DNA of 50,371 bases, taken from NCBI GenBank assembly GCA_002085155.1, contig NASX01000013.1, positions 1 through 50,371 on the forward strand, given 5' to 3'. Each line of letters begins with the position of its first letter. The first letter of the stretch is position 1. The stretch is from Sorangiineae bacterium NIC37A_2. Lineage in GTDB: Bacteria; Myxococcota_A; Polyangia; Polyangiales; Polyangiaceae. A program made the translations under genes and the position numbers. Of this stretch, positions 1-5,912 are shown piece after piece. The notes beneath the pieces are model-generated. The model was not told where the DNA came from. It worked only from the letters and a program-made list of their open reading frames with translations, and did not search any database.

Positions 1-41
1 CGCTTGAAGTCGTCGTTGTAGTTCTTTCTCTTCTTCGCCAT
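1..41 (-). CDS. IS3-family transposase OrfA, N-terminus only (partial)
   Basis: An ATG at 41-39 begins a frame reading MAKKRKNYNDDFK and runs off the left edge. Basic residues followed by Y-x-D/E-F-K are how many IS3-family OrfA proteins start, at the head of their HTH_Tnp_1 DNA-binding domain. OrfA binds the IS ends, and an OrfA-OrfB frameshift product normally carries out transposition. A purine-rich GGGAGAATGG lies just upstream and could be the ribosome site. Only 13 complete codons are visible, so the family call rests on this short signature plus the IS-like flank. Confidence 0.55.
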   Translation of the reverse strand, partial: MAKKRKNYNDDFK

Positions 42-101
42 GGTCCATTCTCCCGGAGCATTGTTGCTCCATTTTGTCTCCGGGAAATCGGATCAGGTCC
101 A
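1..101 (-). mobile_element. End of an IS3-family insertion sequence (partial)
   Basis: The window opens inside what looks like the left end of an IS3-type element read on the minus strand. The start of an OrfA-like transposase lies at 41-1. Upstream of it, minus-strand sequence beginning TGGACCTGATCCGATTTCCC (from about 101) resembles the terminal repeats of IS3/IS911-type elements, which begin with TG and carry a CCGGAGAC-like stretch. The leader contains nested hairpins: TCCCGGAG (51-58) with CTCCGGGA (78-85), and GGAGCA (55-60) with TGCTCC (65-70). The exact outer boundary (about 93-101) is a guess, and target-site duplication cannot be checked because the other end is outside the window. 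Confidence 0.55.
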
Positions 102-159
102 ATGTTCGCTGAAGGTGCGTTGGTGCACGAGTAAGGCGAACGCCCCCAATCAAAAGAAG

Positions 160-192
160 AAAGCCCTCAGAGCATAAGGTTCTGAGGGCTTT
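160..192 (-). terminator. Strong intrinsic terminator, probably bidirectional
   Basis: A perfect 12-bp stem, AAAGCCCTCAGA (160-171) and TCTGAGGGCTTT (181-192), encloses a 9-nt loop. On the minus strand it is followed by CTTCTTTTG, and on the plus strand by CTCGTTTT. It sits 24 bp past the stop of the minus-strand HTH gene (216-506) and probably ends that transcript, while shielding it from the IS element. Confidence 0.85.
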
Positions 193-215
193 CTCGTTTT
201 CATCTGTCTGCCTGG

Positions 216-506
216 CTAGCAGGCTTTGCGAAGCTCAATGTCTTCTGTAGGGGGCATGAGCCGCTCCATGAGGAGGGCCCTCACGGCCTGCCTCAGCATG
301 GCGTCCATGGGACGTTCCTCCCGTTCCCACCGAGAGATGCTTTCTCCCGTGCTGGCTAATTTCTTGGCGAACTCCGTTTGGGTCAGGCCGAGTGCCTCGA
401 TTGCGTAATTCAAGATCTGCGGAGAATGAACCCCTCCAACGGAAGCTGAGTGGTGACAGCTCTCGACCCCGAGTGCCAAGGCCCTTGTCACCAGTCTCAG
501 AGCCAT
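216..506 (-). CDS. Small XRE/MqsA-like helix-turn-helix protein
   Basis: Predicted 96-residue DNA-binding protein. The last ~55 residues form a Cro/C1-type HTH (ILNYAIEALGLTQTEFAKKL, then an SISRWERxERP recognition-helix pattern), closest in feel to the C-terminal half of MqsA/YgiT-type antitoxins. The first ~40 residues resemble no domain and lack the zinc-binding CxxC pairs of MqsA, so the protein may be truncated. The frame stays open back to 644, but the ATG at 506 is preferred because the upstream part is an AT-rich palindrome. No clear ribosome site precedes it. GGTGACA heptamers overlap its 5' end and surround its promoter region, which fits autoregulation (inference). It ends at the terminator 160-192. 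Role in the mobile element: repressor or orphan antitoxin; not decidable here. Confidence 0.6.
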   Translation of the reverse strand: MALRLVTRALALGVESCHHSASVGGVHSPQILNYAIEALGLTQTEFAKKLASTGESISRWEREERPMDAMLRQAVRALLMERLMPPTEDIELRKAC

Positions 507-558
507 TTTAGGCCGCGAGAGCCGTTTGGTGACAGGTGACAGGCTTCCACAAACTATT

Positions 559-588
559 TCTATACGGACTTCCAAAAAGAAATTCCAA
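559..588 (-). promoter_or_regulatory. Possible sigma70-type promoter for the HTH gene
   Basis: On the minus strand TTGGAA (588-583) is followed after 18 bp by TATAGA (564-559), a fair match to -35/-10 hexamers inside the AT-rich core. Transcription would start near 552 and reach the ATG at 506. The tandem GGTGACA pair (528-541) would then lie between transcript start and gene start, a natural repressor position. Single weak match; not proven. Confidence 0.3.
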
Positions 589-609
589 ATCGATTTATTT
601 TTGGAAGTC
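567..609. repeat. AT-rich perfect inverted repeat (12 bp arms)
   Basis: GACTTCCAAAAA (567-578) pairs perfectly with TTTTTGGAAGTC (598-609) around a 19-nt loop. It lies in a ~100-bp pocket (542-640) of roughly 35% GC, far below the surroundings. TTCCAAA-like words recur around it (545, 571, 583). It is the centre of the larger heptamer palindrome and could be a DNA-unwinding element, an operator or a bidirectional promoter core. Confidence 0.75.
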
Positions 610-744
610 TCCCTATGGAAGGTTTTCATCAAATTTGCTGTCACCCTGTCACCAGAGGGGTTTTGTGGCTGAATTTGGCTGCGGAAGTGGTGACAGGCAA
701 CTTGTCACCCGTTGTCACCGCTCGCACGTTCGAGCCCCAAATGG

Positions 745-798
745 CTGAGAGGGCGGTGACAAGCATCATGTATTCATAATGCGTCACCGCCCTCTCAG
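745..798. repeat. Long stem-loop with heptamers in the stem
   Basis: CTGAGAGGGCGGTGAC (745-760) pairs perfectly over 16 bp with GTCACCGCCCTCTCAG (783-798). The loop itself continues pairing (GCAT...ATGC, ATG...CAT around TATT), giving an almost fully paired ~54-nt hairpin. No T-run follows on either strand, so it is not a standard terminator. Both arms contain the heptamer of the 452-788 array together with its TGGCT(CT)GAGAGGGC extension. Confidence 0.8.
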
Positions 799-955
799 AG
801 CCAAATCAAAGCACTTCTAGATCTCACGACGGAGGCGCTCATCCAGCTCCGCCTCGGCTACGTCTGTCTCGCGGACGAGGGGGAAGCGCCGCACGGCGTA
901 GCGCCTGTTTTGTCCCTGGCCCAAGTCGGCCGTCCTCGTCGGTGTAACTCCCTAG
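799..955. other. Gap with a possible short minus-strand ORF remnant
   Basis: Between the stem-loop and the HNH gene no complete gene is evident. A minus-strand frame open between stops at 954-952 and 819-817 has GC-rich, coding-like third positions and ends in ...RRFPLVRETDVAEAEL-DERLRREI. It has no ATG and only ~44 codons, so it may be the end of a decayed gene or chance. Confidence 0.25.
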
Positions 956-1405
956 ATGGAGTCACTCAGAGAGCGGTTCGAGGCGAAGTACGAGGTAGAT
1001 GAGGCAACGGGATGCTGGCTTTGGACAGCTTCCAGGGGTGAGAAGGGCTACGGCCGCTTCGAGGTAGGCGGCAAGATGAGGAGGGCCCATCGGGTTTCCT
1101 ACGAGCTTTTCGTAGGGCCGATTCCAGAAGGGCTACTGGTCTGCCATCGCTGCGACAACCCTACGTGCGTGAACCCCGCCCACCTCTTCTTGGGCACGAA
1201 CGAGGAGAACCTGAAGGACATGGCAGCCAAGGGCCGAGCCGCACGCCTTCTTGGGGAGGCCAACGGCAAGTCCAAGCTCAGCCCCGAGACCATCGAGAAG
1301 ATTAGGGCAGCGAAGGGGAAGACTCTGGGTCAACTCGCCGTCGAGTTCGGGACGTGCGTAAGCAACATTAGCCAGATCCGATCTGGCAAGAGGCGGGCCT
1401 CCTAG
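956..1405 (+). CDS. HNH endonuclease (phage/homing type)
   Basis: Predicted 149-residue HNH_3-type nuclease. Residues ~18-90 follow the family layout: GCWLWT, Y-G-R-F, then [39 protein letters not shown] with two Cys pairs and the N-P-x-H metal-binding core, then an ENLKDM helix. Residues ~100-145 ([26 protein letters not shown], then SNISQI) look like the HTH tail found in many phage HNH proteins. Such enzymes nick or cut DNA and move as free-standing homing genes in phages and integrative elements. The ATG at 956 lacks a clear ribosome site. Its position 250 bp from the tRNA-Gly fragment fits mobile-element cargo. Confidence 0.85.
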   Translation: MESLRERFEAKYEVDEATGCWLWTASRGEKGYGRFEVGGKMRRAHRVSYELFVGPIPEGLLVCHRCDNPTCVNPAHLFLGTNEENLKDMAAKGRAARLLGEANGKSKLSPETIEKIRAAKGKTLGQLAVEFGTCVSNISQIRSGKRRAS

Positions 1406-1470
1406 ATTCAAACCCACGGCATCAACCCTTCCGGGTTCAAATCCGAATCTCAAGAAATCCCGACAAAACG

Positions 1471-1518
1471 CCAAGTGGACAGAGGATCGGCTCTCTGGCC
1501 ACTTCTCTGTCCACTTGG
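1471..1518. repeat. 14-bp perfect inverted repeat near the element end
   Basis: CCAAGTGGACAGAG (1471-1484) pairs perfectly with CTCTGTCCACTTGG (1505-1518). A second, overlapping near-copy in the loop (CTCTCTGGCCACTT) can pair with the left arm instead, so two alternative hairpins exist. There is no T-tail. Nearby, AGCCATTTTAGGC (1564-1576) is an exact 13-bp copy of 501-513. These could be arm-type integrase or excisionase sites. Confidence 0.7.
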
Positions 1519-1621
1519 GCGGAACTTCTAGGATCGCCAGGGATCGCCCTGAAACGCTGTTGAAGCCATTTTAGGCTGGGATCCTCGTTGTTCTCCGGTG
1601 CTTTTCGACCCCCAATTCACC

Positions 1622-1666
1622 TTCCCAAGGTCGAGGTCGAGGGTTCAAATCCCTTCTCCCGCTCCC
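1622..1666 (+). other. 3' half of tRNA-Gly(CCC): probable attachment site
   Basis: The sequence matches a bacterial tRNA-Gly(CCC) from the anticodon loop onward: loop TTCCCAA (1622-1628, anticodon CCC at 1624-1626), 3' anticodon-stem strand GGTCG, variable region AGGTC, T-stem/loop GAGGG-TTCAAAT-CCCTT (1639-1655), acceptor strand CTCCCGC (1656-1662), discriminator T1663, then CCC. The 5' half is absent: no GCGGGAG partner strand or D-arm lies upstream. Tyrosine-recombinase elements commonly insert in tRNA anticodon loops and leave such a 3' duplicate at one end. It is therefore read as the right att site of an element extending left. The intact tRNA should lie outside the window. Confidence 0.75.
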
Positions 1667-1683
1667 TTCTTTTCAAACTTCAG

Positions 1684-1716
1684 AAAGGCTCGAGGTCAAA
1701 AACCTCGGGCCTTTTT
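1684..1716 (+). terminator. Intrinsic terminator behind the tRNA-Gly remnant
   Basis: A 13-bp stem with one G-T pair, AAAGGCTCGAGGT (1684-1696) and ACCTCGGGCCTTT (1702-1714), encloses loop CAAAA and ends in a TTTTT run (1712-1716). It sits ~18 bp past the tRNA 3' end and is probably the original tRNA terminator, now stranded next to the element. Confidence 0.85.
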
Positions 1717-1717
1717 C

Positions 1718-1770
1718 GTTGGGGCTCGTTGGGGGCTCGTTGGGGCCTCGCTGGAGCTCGTTGAGGGCTC
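1718..1770. repeat. Degenerate 10-11 bp tandem repeat
   Basis: Five consecutive units start at 1718, 1728, 1739, 1750 and 1760: GTTGGGGCTC, GTTGGGGGCTC, GTTGGGGCCTC, GCTGGAGCTC, GTTGAGGGCTC. The period is about one helical turn. It fills the space between the tRNA terminator and the 3' end of dnaB. Confidence 0.7.
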
Positions 1771-1837
1771 ATTGGATGCCGCTCGAGCGAACATCGGGCG
1801 CCGACGGCCATGTCGAAGCCGATCCCGGGGCGCCCCC

Positions 1838-3337
1838 TCACGCCCCCTGGAAGGGGTCGTATTCGTCGTCGAATTCGTAGCCGGAGTCGAGGTTGTCGAA
1901 GCGGGTGAACTCGGAGGAGAACTTCACCTTGGCGGTGCCGGTGGGGCCGTTCCTTTGCTTGGCGCAGATGACTTCGGCGACGCCTTTGTCCGGGCTGTCC
2001 TGGAAGTAGTACTCGTCGCGGTAGATGAAGAAGATGGCGTCGGCGTCCTGCTCGATAGCGCCGGATTCACGCAGGTCGCTGAGCTGAGGACGTTTGTCCT
2101 TGGTGGTGCGCGTTTCGACGGAGCGGTTCAGCTGACTGAGCGCGATCACCGGCACGCCCATTTCCTTCGCGAGCTGCTTCAGGCCTCGGGAAATTTCCGA
2201 GATCTCTTGTTCACGGCTCGTGACGCCTTTTCGCCCGCTCATGAGCTGCAGATAGTCGATGGCGACGAGGCCGATCTCTTTCGGACCGTCTTCGTTTCGC
2301 TTCATCTCCGCCTGGAGCCGGCGCACCCGGGCGCGCACGTCCAGCAAGGAAATCGCAGGAGTATCGTCGAGCCAGAGCGGGAGACGACTGAGGCGGGCGG
2401 CGGCATCGGTGAGCTTGTTCCACTCGTCTGGGCCGACCTGTCCCGAACGCAAACTCGCCATGTTCACCCGCGCTTCGCTCGCGAGCATACGCGCCGCGAG
2501 CTGTTCCCGGGGCATTTCGAGAGAGAAGAAGAGCACACCAAAACCGGGCTCGAGAACCTTTCCTCCATCGGGCGCTGTGACCTTTCGAGGAGAGGCGATG
2601 TTGGCCGCGACGTTCAAGACGAACGACGTCTTTCCCATACCCGGGCGCCCCGCGACGATATAGAGGTCGCCCTTGTGGAGGCCCGAGGTCCTCTTGTCGA
2701 GCTCGACGAACCCTGTCGGGAACCCCGTGACACCACCGCCGCGACTCCGCGCTTCGCTCAGAACGTGGAAAGCTTTTTGGATCGCGCCGCGGATCGGGGT
2801 GACGCTCGACTCCGCCTTGACGCGAGCGAGCTCAAAAATCGCCTGCTCCGCCTGGTCGACGAAGTCCTGCACCTCACCACAATCGCCGTACCCTTCGACC
2901 GCAAACTTCTGACAGGTGGCGATGAGCGAACGAAGCCGCCACTTCTCCCGGACCGTGCGGGCGTGCTCTTCGACGTGCGCGATGGCCGGGGTCGCGTCGA
3001 CCAAACGCGCGAGATAAGGCGTGCCGCCGATCTGATCGAGACGGCCTCGATCCCGGAGGAAGGTAGCGACACTCACGGTGTCGATGGGTCGGCTCTGGGC
3101 GCCGAGTTCGAGCACTGCCTCAAACACCCGCCGATTGGCCTCGGAGTAGAAGTGCTTCGGCTCGAGGATCTCCTGGACCTGATCGAAGGCCTCCGTCGAA
3201 AGGAGCACCGAGCTCAAGACAGCCGCTTCAGCGTCGAGGTCCGAAGGCGGAACTCGACCGCCAGTAGCTTTCAGCTCGGAGGCAGGATCGACGGGGGCAG
3301 CTCGTCCGGGAGCCTGTCCAGCAGCGAAACGCTCCAT
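1838..3337 (-). CDS. dnaB: Replicative DNA helicase DnaB
   Basis: 499-residue hexameric 5'-3' helicase that unwinds the replication fork and binds primase. The N-terminal primase-interaction domain (PPSDLDAEAAVLSSVL, about residues 30-130) is followed by a linker and a RecA-like ATPase core. Walker A is GRPGMGKT (about 230-238), Walker B lies in VAIDYLQLM, and the C-terminal core has VPVIALSQLNR and DLRESGAIEQDAD. It is slightly longer than the usual ~460-470 because of a basic/Ala-rich N-terminus and a short acidic tail. No intein. It ends the co-directional rpsF-rpsR-rplI-dnaB series. The ATG has no strong ribosome site, and a hairpin (3381-3425) separates it from rplI. Confidence 0.97.
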   Translation of the reverse strand: MERFAAGQAPGRAAPVDPASELKATGGRVPPSDLDAEAAVLSSVLLSTEAFDQVQEILEPKHFYSEANRRVFEAVLELGAQSRPIDTVSVATFLRDRGRLDQIGGTPYLARLVDATPAIAHVEEHARTVREKWRLRSLIATCQKFAVEGYGDCGEVQDFVDQAEQAIFELARVKAESSVTPIRGAIQKAFHVLSEARSRGGGVTGFPTGFVELDKRTSGLHKGDLYIVAGRPGMGKTSFVLNVAANIASPRKVTAPDGGKVLEPGFGVLFFSLEMPREQLAARMLASEARVNMASLRSGQVGPDEWNKLTDAAARLSRLPLWLDDTPAISLLDVRARVRRLQAEMKRNEDGPKEIGLVAIDYLQLMSGRKGVTSREQEISEISRGLKQLAKEMGVPVIALSQLNRSVETRTTKDKRPQLSDLRESGAIEQDADAIFFIYRDEYYFQDSPDKGVAEVICAKQRNGPTGTAKVKFSSEFTRFDNLDSGYEFDDEYDPFQGA

Positions 3338-3380
3338 GTGCAGAGCCTAACACGCTGCGCCGCCAAATGGCTGCCCAAAT

Positions 3381-3425
3381 GCGAAAGCGCCCTACTCGCT
3401 TCCGAGAGAGGGCGCTTCGCTTTTT
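3381..3425. terminator. Hairpin between rplI and dnaB
   Basis: GCGAAAGCGCCCT (3381-3393) pairs with AGGGCGCTTCGC (3409-3420) with one bulged A. A TTTTT run follows on the plus strand (3421-3425), while on the minus strand, the direction of the flanking genes, the tail is only TTTCGCATTTG. It may act as a partial terminator lowering dnaB expression relative to the ribosomal genes. Confidence 0.55.
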
Positions 3426-3462
3426 ACTGACGCCACAGAGCGTCAGCGGACGCTGAACGAGT

Positions 3463-3921
3463 TCAGCCGGCCTTGATGACTTCGACGCGCAAGGTAGCGA
3501 CAACCTCCTTGTGGAGTCGCACCTCGACGTCGGAGAGACCGAGGCTCTTGATCGGCTCGGCGAGCTCGATCTTCTTGCGATCCACGGTCAGACCGAGCGC
3601 AGAGTACGCTTCCTCGATGTCCTTACTCGTGACCGAGCCGTACATCTTGTTGTCAGCGCCCACGGCGCGCTCGAGCTTGATGCTCGTCGCTTCCAGCTTC
3701 GCCTTCAGCGCCTGAGCCTCGGCGAGCTCCGCCGCTGCGAGAGCTGCTGCCTGCTTCTTCAGGTCCTCAGCGCGCGCCAAGTTCTGAGCCGTAGCCGGAG
3801 CGGCGAGGCCCCGCGGGATCAGGAAGTTTCGCGCGTAACCGGGGCGGACGCGGACGATCTCCCCGCCCTGACCCAGGTTTTCCACGTTCTTCTGGAGAAT
3901 CACTCGAATCGGACTCGACAT
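3463..3921 (-). CDS. rplI: Large ribosomal subunit protein bL9
   Basis: 152-residue 50S protein. The N-terminal RNA-binding domain (VILQKNVENLGQGGEIVRVRPGYARNFLIP, residues ~7-37) contains the family's G-x-x-G and Y-A-R-N-F/Y-L-x-P signature. It is followed by the long helix (~45-80) and the C-terminal domain. Length is normal (E. coli 149). The ATG at 3921 is preceded by AAGGAG with good spacing. It follows rpsR after 11 bp, as in most bacteria. Confidence 0.97.
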   Translation of the reverse strand: MSSPIRVILQKNVENLGQGGEIVRVRPGYARNFLIPRGLAAPATAQNLARAEDLKKQAAALAAAELAEAQALKAKLEATSIKLERAVGADNKMYGSVTSKDIEEAYSALGLTVDRKKIELAEPIKSLGLSDVEVRLHKEVVATLRVEVIKAG

Positions 3922-3932
3922 CTTTGTTCTCC

Positions 3933-4187
3933 TTAGTAGTTCGTGGTGAACGGCAAGAAGGCGATCACTCGGGCCCGCTTCACGGCGGTGGTGAGCTCAC
4001 GCTGATGTTTGGCGCAAACACCCGACACGCGGCCGGGCACGATCTTCCCACGCTCGCTGATGAAGTACTTCAGCGTGCCCGGGTCCTTGTAATCGATCGT
4101 CATCGCGGCGTCCGAGCAGAACGGACATCCACGCCGGCGCACCTTACGCGGCGCCTCCTTCTCTGCGTTCAAATCCTGTTGCTTCAT
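3933..4187 (-). CDS. rpsR: Small ribosomal subunit protein bS18 (zinc type)
   Basis: 84-residue 30S platform protein that pairs with bS6. It carries Cys21, Cys24, Cys58 and His61, so it is a zinc-ribbon (C+) form; many paralogues lack these residues. The core [16 protein letters not shown]...[18 protein letters not shown] is diagnostic. Its ATG overlaps the stop of rpsF (ATGA, 4184-4187), indicating translational coupling. Confidence 0.97.
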   Translation of the reverse strand: MKQQDLNAEKEAPRKVRRRGCPFCSDAAMTIDYKDPGTLKYFISERGKIVPGRVSGVCAKHQRELTTAVKRARVIAFLPFTTNY

Positions 4188-4681
4188 GAGAACTCCTCCA
4201 TCGCTTCTTCTTCGTCGCTGAGCTCATCCTGCGACTGGTACTCGCGGTTCGGCGAGGCTGCGAGGCCGAGACGCTGCTCGAGCGTCAGCCCCTGCTCCTC
4301 TTCAGCGGGTGCATCGTCCGCTTCGAAGTGGAGAGCGTCGCTCGAAACCTCATTCGCGCTCGCCTCGTCGGCGATCTTGACGGACTGGAAGCGAATGACC
4401 TCGTCGAGCATGCGGAAGTTGCGCTCGAGCTCGGCGACAAGGGCTCCGTCTCCACGATAGGTGACGTAGACGTAGAGGCCACGCTTGCTGTGAGCGATCT
4501 CATAGGCAAGCATGCGACGGCCCCAGTTCTCGATGCGCGTCAAGGTGCCGCCCATACGAGTGATCACGTCCGCCACGCGGGTCGCGACCTTCTCCGCGAC
4601 TTCCTTCGTCACGTCAGGTTTCAGGATGTAGATGACTTCGTATTCACGGAGCGGATGCTCCTTCTTCTGTGCTTCTGCCAA
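4184..4681 (-). CDS. rpsF: Small ribosomal subunit protein bS6 with acidic tail
   Basis: 165-residue 30S protein. Residues ~12-105 are the bS6 fold ([32 protein letters not shown]). The remaining ~55 residues are Glu/Asp-rich, longer than in E. coli, where a shorter acidic tail is poly-glutamylated by RimK. The start codon is TTG: AAAGGAG lies 5 nt upstream, and the next in-frame starts would delete part of the fold. First gene of the rpsF-rpsR-rplI unit; a 56-bp gap separates it from pth. Confidence 0.95.
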   Translation of the reverse strand: MAEAQKKEHPLREYEVIYILKPDVTKEVAEKVATRVADVITRMGGTLTRIENWGRRMLAYEIAHSKRGLYVYVTYRGDGALVAELERNFRMLDEVIRFQSVKIADEASANEVSSDALHFEADDAPAEEEQGLTLEQRLGLAASPNREYQSQDELSDEEEAMEEFS

Positions 4682-4737
4682 TGTGGCTCCTTTCGGTCGA
4701 TTGGCCCCCTCGAGTGAGGGAGCAAGGAGGCCGCGCC

Positions 4738-5316
4738 CTAAGCGGGACGGCGATTCACGAGATTCATTGCCTGGCTGATTCCCTTGTCGACAATCAGCTC
4801 CAAGGCATCCGCGGCCCTCGAAATCATGGAATCCACGACTTCCCGGTCCGCCGGGGGCACGGGCATTAACACGAAATCGGCCACATCGCCCTGAAAATCA
4901 GCAGGCGGGCGTCCGATTCCGAGCCTCAAACGAATGAAATCCGGGCCGCCGAGGCAGCGGATCGCGGACTTGAGCCCATTGTGGCCGCCGGTCCCGCCCC
5001 CCACTTTGAGCTGAATGCGGCCGAGCGGAAGGTCGAGCTCGTCATGGATCACGACGATCTCCGAGCGCTCGGCCTTGAAGAACTGGGCAGCAGCGACGAG
5101 CGCTTCCCCCGAGAGGTTCATGAAGGTTTGGGGCTTCAGGAGCACATGCTTGTCGCCGCTTCGCGGAGGGATCGCGAGCGCGAACTCGGATTTGAACTTG
5201 TCCCTGAAATCGGGTCGACCCCACCGCTCGGCGATGAGGTCGATGACGAGAAAGCCCAGGTTGTGGAACGTATCTCGATAACGCGCGCCCGGATTTCCGA
5301 GCCCAGCAAAGATCAC
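4738..5316 (-). CDS. pth: Peptidyl-tRNA hydrolase
   Basis: 192-residue cytosolic esterase that frees tRNA from stalled peptidyl-tRNA. Catalytic residues fit the family: Asn8 and His18 (LGNPG...TFHNLG), Asn67 in KPQTFMNLSG, Asp92 in VIHDELDLP, and the GGGTGGHNGLKS loop. Length is normal (E. coli 194). The start is GTG, forming a GTGA overlap with the rplY stop (5313-5316), so the two are translationally coupled. The rplY-pth pair is common across bacteria. Confidence 0.97.
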   Translation of the reverse strand: MIFAGLGNPGARYRDTFHNLGFLVIDLIAERWGRPDFRDKFKSEFALAIPPRSGDKHVLLKPQTFMNLSGEALVAAAQFFKAERSEIVVIHDELDLPLGRIQLKVGGGTGGHNGLKSAIRCLGGPDFIRLRLGIGRPPADFQGDVADFVLMPVPPADREVVDSMISRAADALELIVDKGISQAMNLVNRRPA

Positions 5317-5912
5317 TTCTTCTTATCCTTTTCCTCTTCGCCCTCGTCCTTCTTCGCGCGACGATCCATGGCGACGCTGACGACGGTGCGCTTCTCGGGC
5401 AGAAGAACCTCAACGCCTTCCGGAACGTTCAGGTCGGCGACGCTGAGGTGCGAGTCGAGCTCGAGGCTCGTGATGTCGTGGACGATCTTCACCGGAATCT
5501 TGCTGGGGGTGCAGCGAACCGGGAGCTCACGGAAGACCTGCCGCAGGGCGCCACCCATGACGACGCCGCGGGCGCGACCGGAGAGCTCGAGCGGAACCTT
5601 CACGGTGACCTTGGTCTCTTCGCTCACGCGAATGAAATCAGCGTGGAGAAGCGAGCGGGACACGGGGTGGTACTGGTAGTCGGCGATCATGGCCTTACCG
5701 GCCGCCTTGCCGTCCACCTCGAGCTCCACCACGACGTTCACGCCGTAGTCGCTGAAAAGCGCCTTCTTCACGTCCTCCGGCGAAACCGAGAGCGACAGGA
5801 CGTCCTGCCCCTCACCGTAAGCGACAGCCGGGATTTTCCCCTCAGCGCGCAAGCGGCGGGCAGCGTTCTTTCCTCGGACGGAGCGGGCGGTGGCGGAAAC
5901 CTTGGTCAACAT
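5313..5912 (-). CDS. rplY: Large ribosomal subunit protein bL25, Ctc form
   Basis: 199-residue 5S-rRNA-binding protein of the long CTC class: an N-terminal bL25 beta-barrel (residues ~1-92, ending YHPVSRSLLHADF) and a C-terminal TL5/Ctc domain (~95-185), with a Lys/Glu-rich tail. A TTG two codons upstream is also in frame, but the ATG at 5912 with GGAG 8 nt before it is the better start. It overlaps pth by 4 nt. Confidence 0.95.
   Translation of the reverse strand: MLTKVSATARSVRGKNAARRLRAEGKIPAVAYGEGQDVLSLSVSPEDVKKALFSDYGVNVVVELEVDGKAAGKAMIADYQYHPVSRSLLHADFIRVSEETKVTVKVPLELSGRARGVVMGGALRQVFRELPVRCTPSKIPVKIVHDITSLELDSHLSVADLNVPEGVEVLLPEKRTVVSVAMDRRAKKDEGEEEKDKKK

Larger units (their letters stand above)
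452..788. repeat. Array of 11 GGTGACA/TGTCACC heptamers
   Basis: GGTGACA occurs on the plus strand at 452, 528, 535, 689 and 755. TGTCACC (same word, other strand) occurs at 486, 639, 647, 703 and 713, with a CGTCACC variant at 782. Three TGTCACC...GGTGACA pairs have exactly the same start-to-start spacing of 42 bp (486/528, 647/689, 713/755). Their 35-bp interiors are related: after orientation they share (A/T)(A/T)TGGCT at offset 20-27. Tandem pairs at 528/535 and 639/647 face each other across an AT-rich core, so 486-695 is a diverged palindrome centred near 590. This looks like a multi-site operator or an origin-type iteron region. Confidence 0.85.

Noticed and set aside
507-644. N-terminal 46-codon extension of the HTH protein
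   Set aside because: The extra codons run across the AT-rich palindrome and two tandem heptamer pairs and show no protein-like pattern, so the ATG at 506 was kept as start, with some doubt.
820-951. Small coding-looking minus-strand frame
   Set aside because: About 44 codons with no ATG and a stop right before it; kept only as a possible remnant and not called a gene.
1430-1447. A second T-arm-like sequence (GGGTTCAAATCC) after the HNH gene
   Set aside because: The five bases on each side of TTCAAAT do not pair beyond two positions, and no acceptor strand follows, so it is not a tRNA piece.
1598-3430. Plus-strand open frame of 610 codons opposite dnaB
   Set aside because: It is the antisense shadow of dnaB in GC-rich DNA, with no motif and Arg/Gly/Val-biased composition. 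The same applies to long frames opposite gatB/nuoI (15715-17073), nuoG (18868-20655) and aceE (28952-30478).
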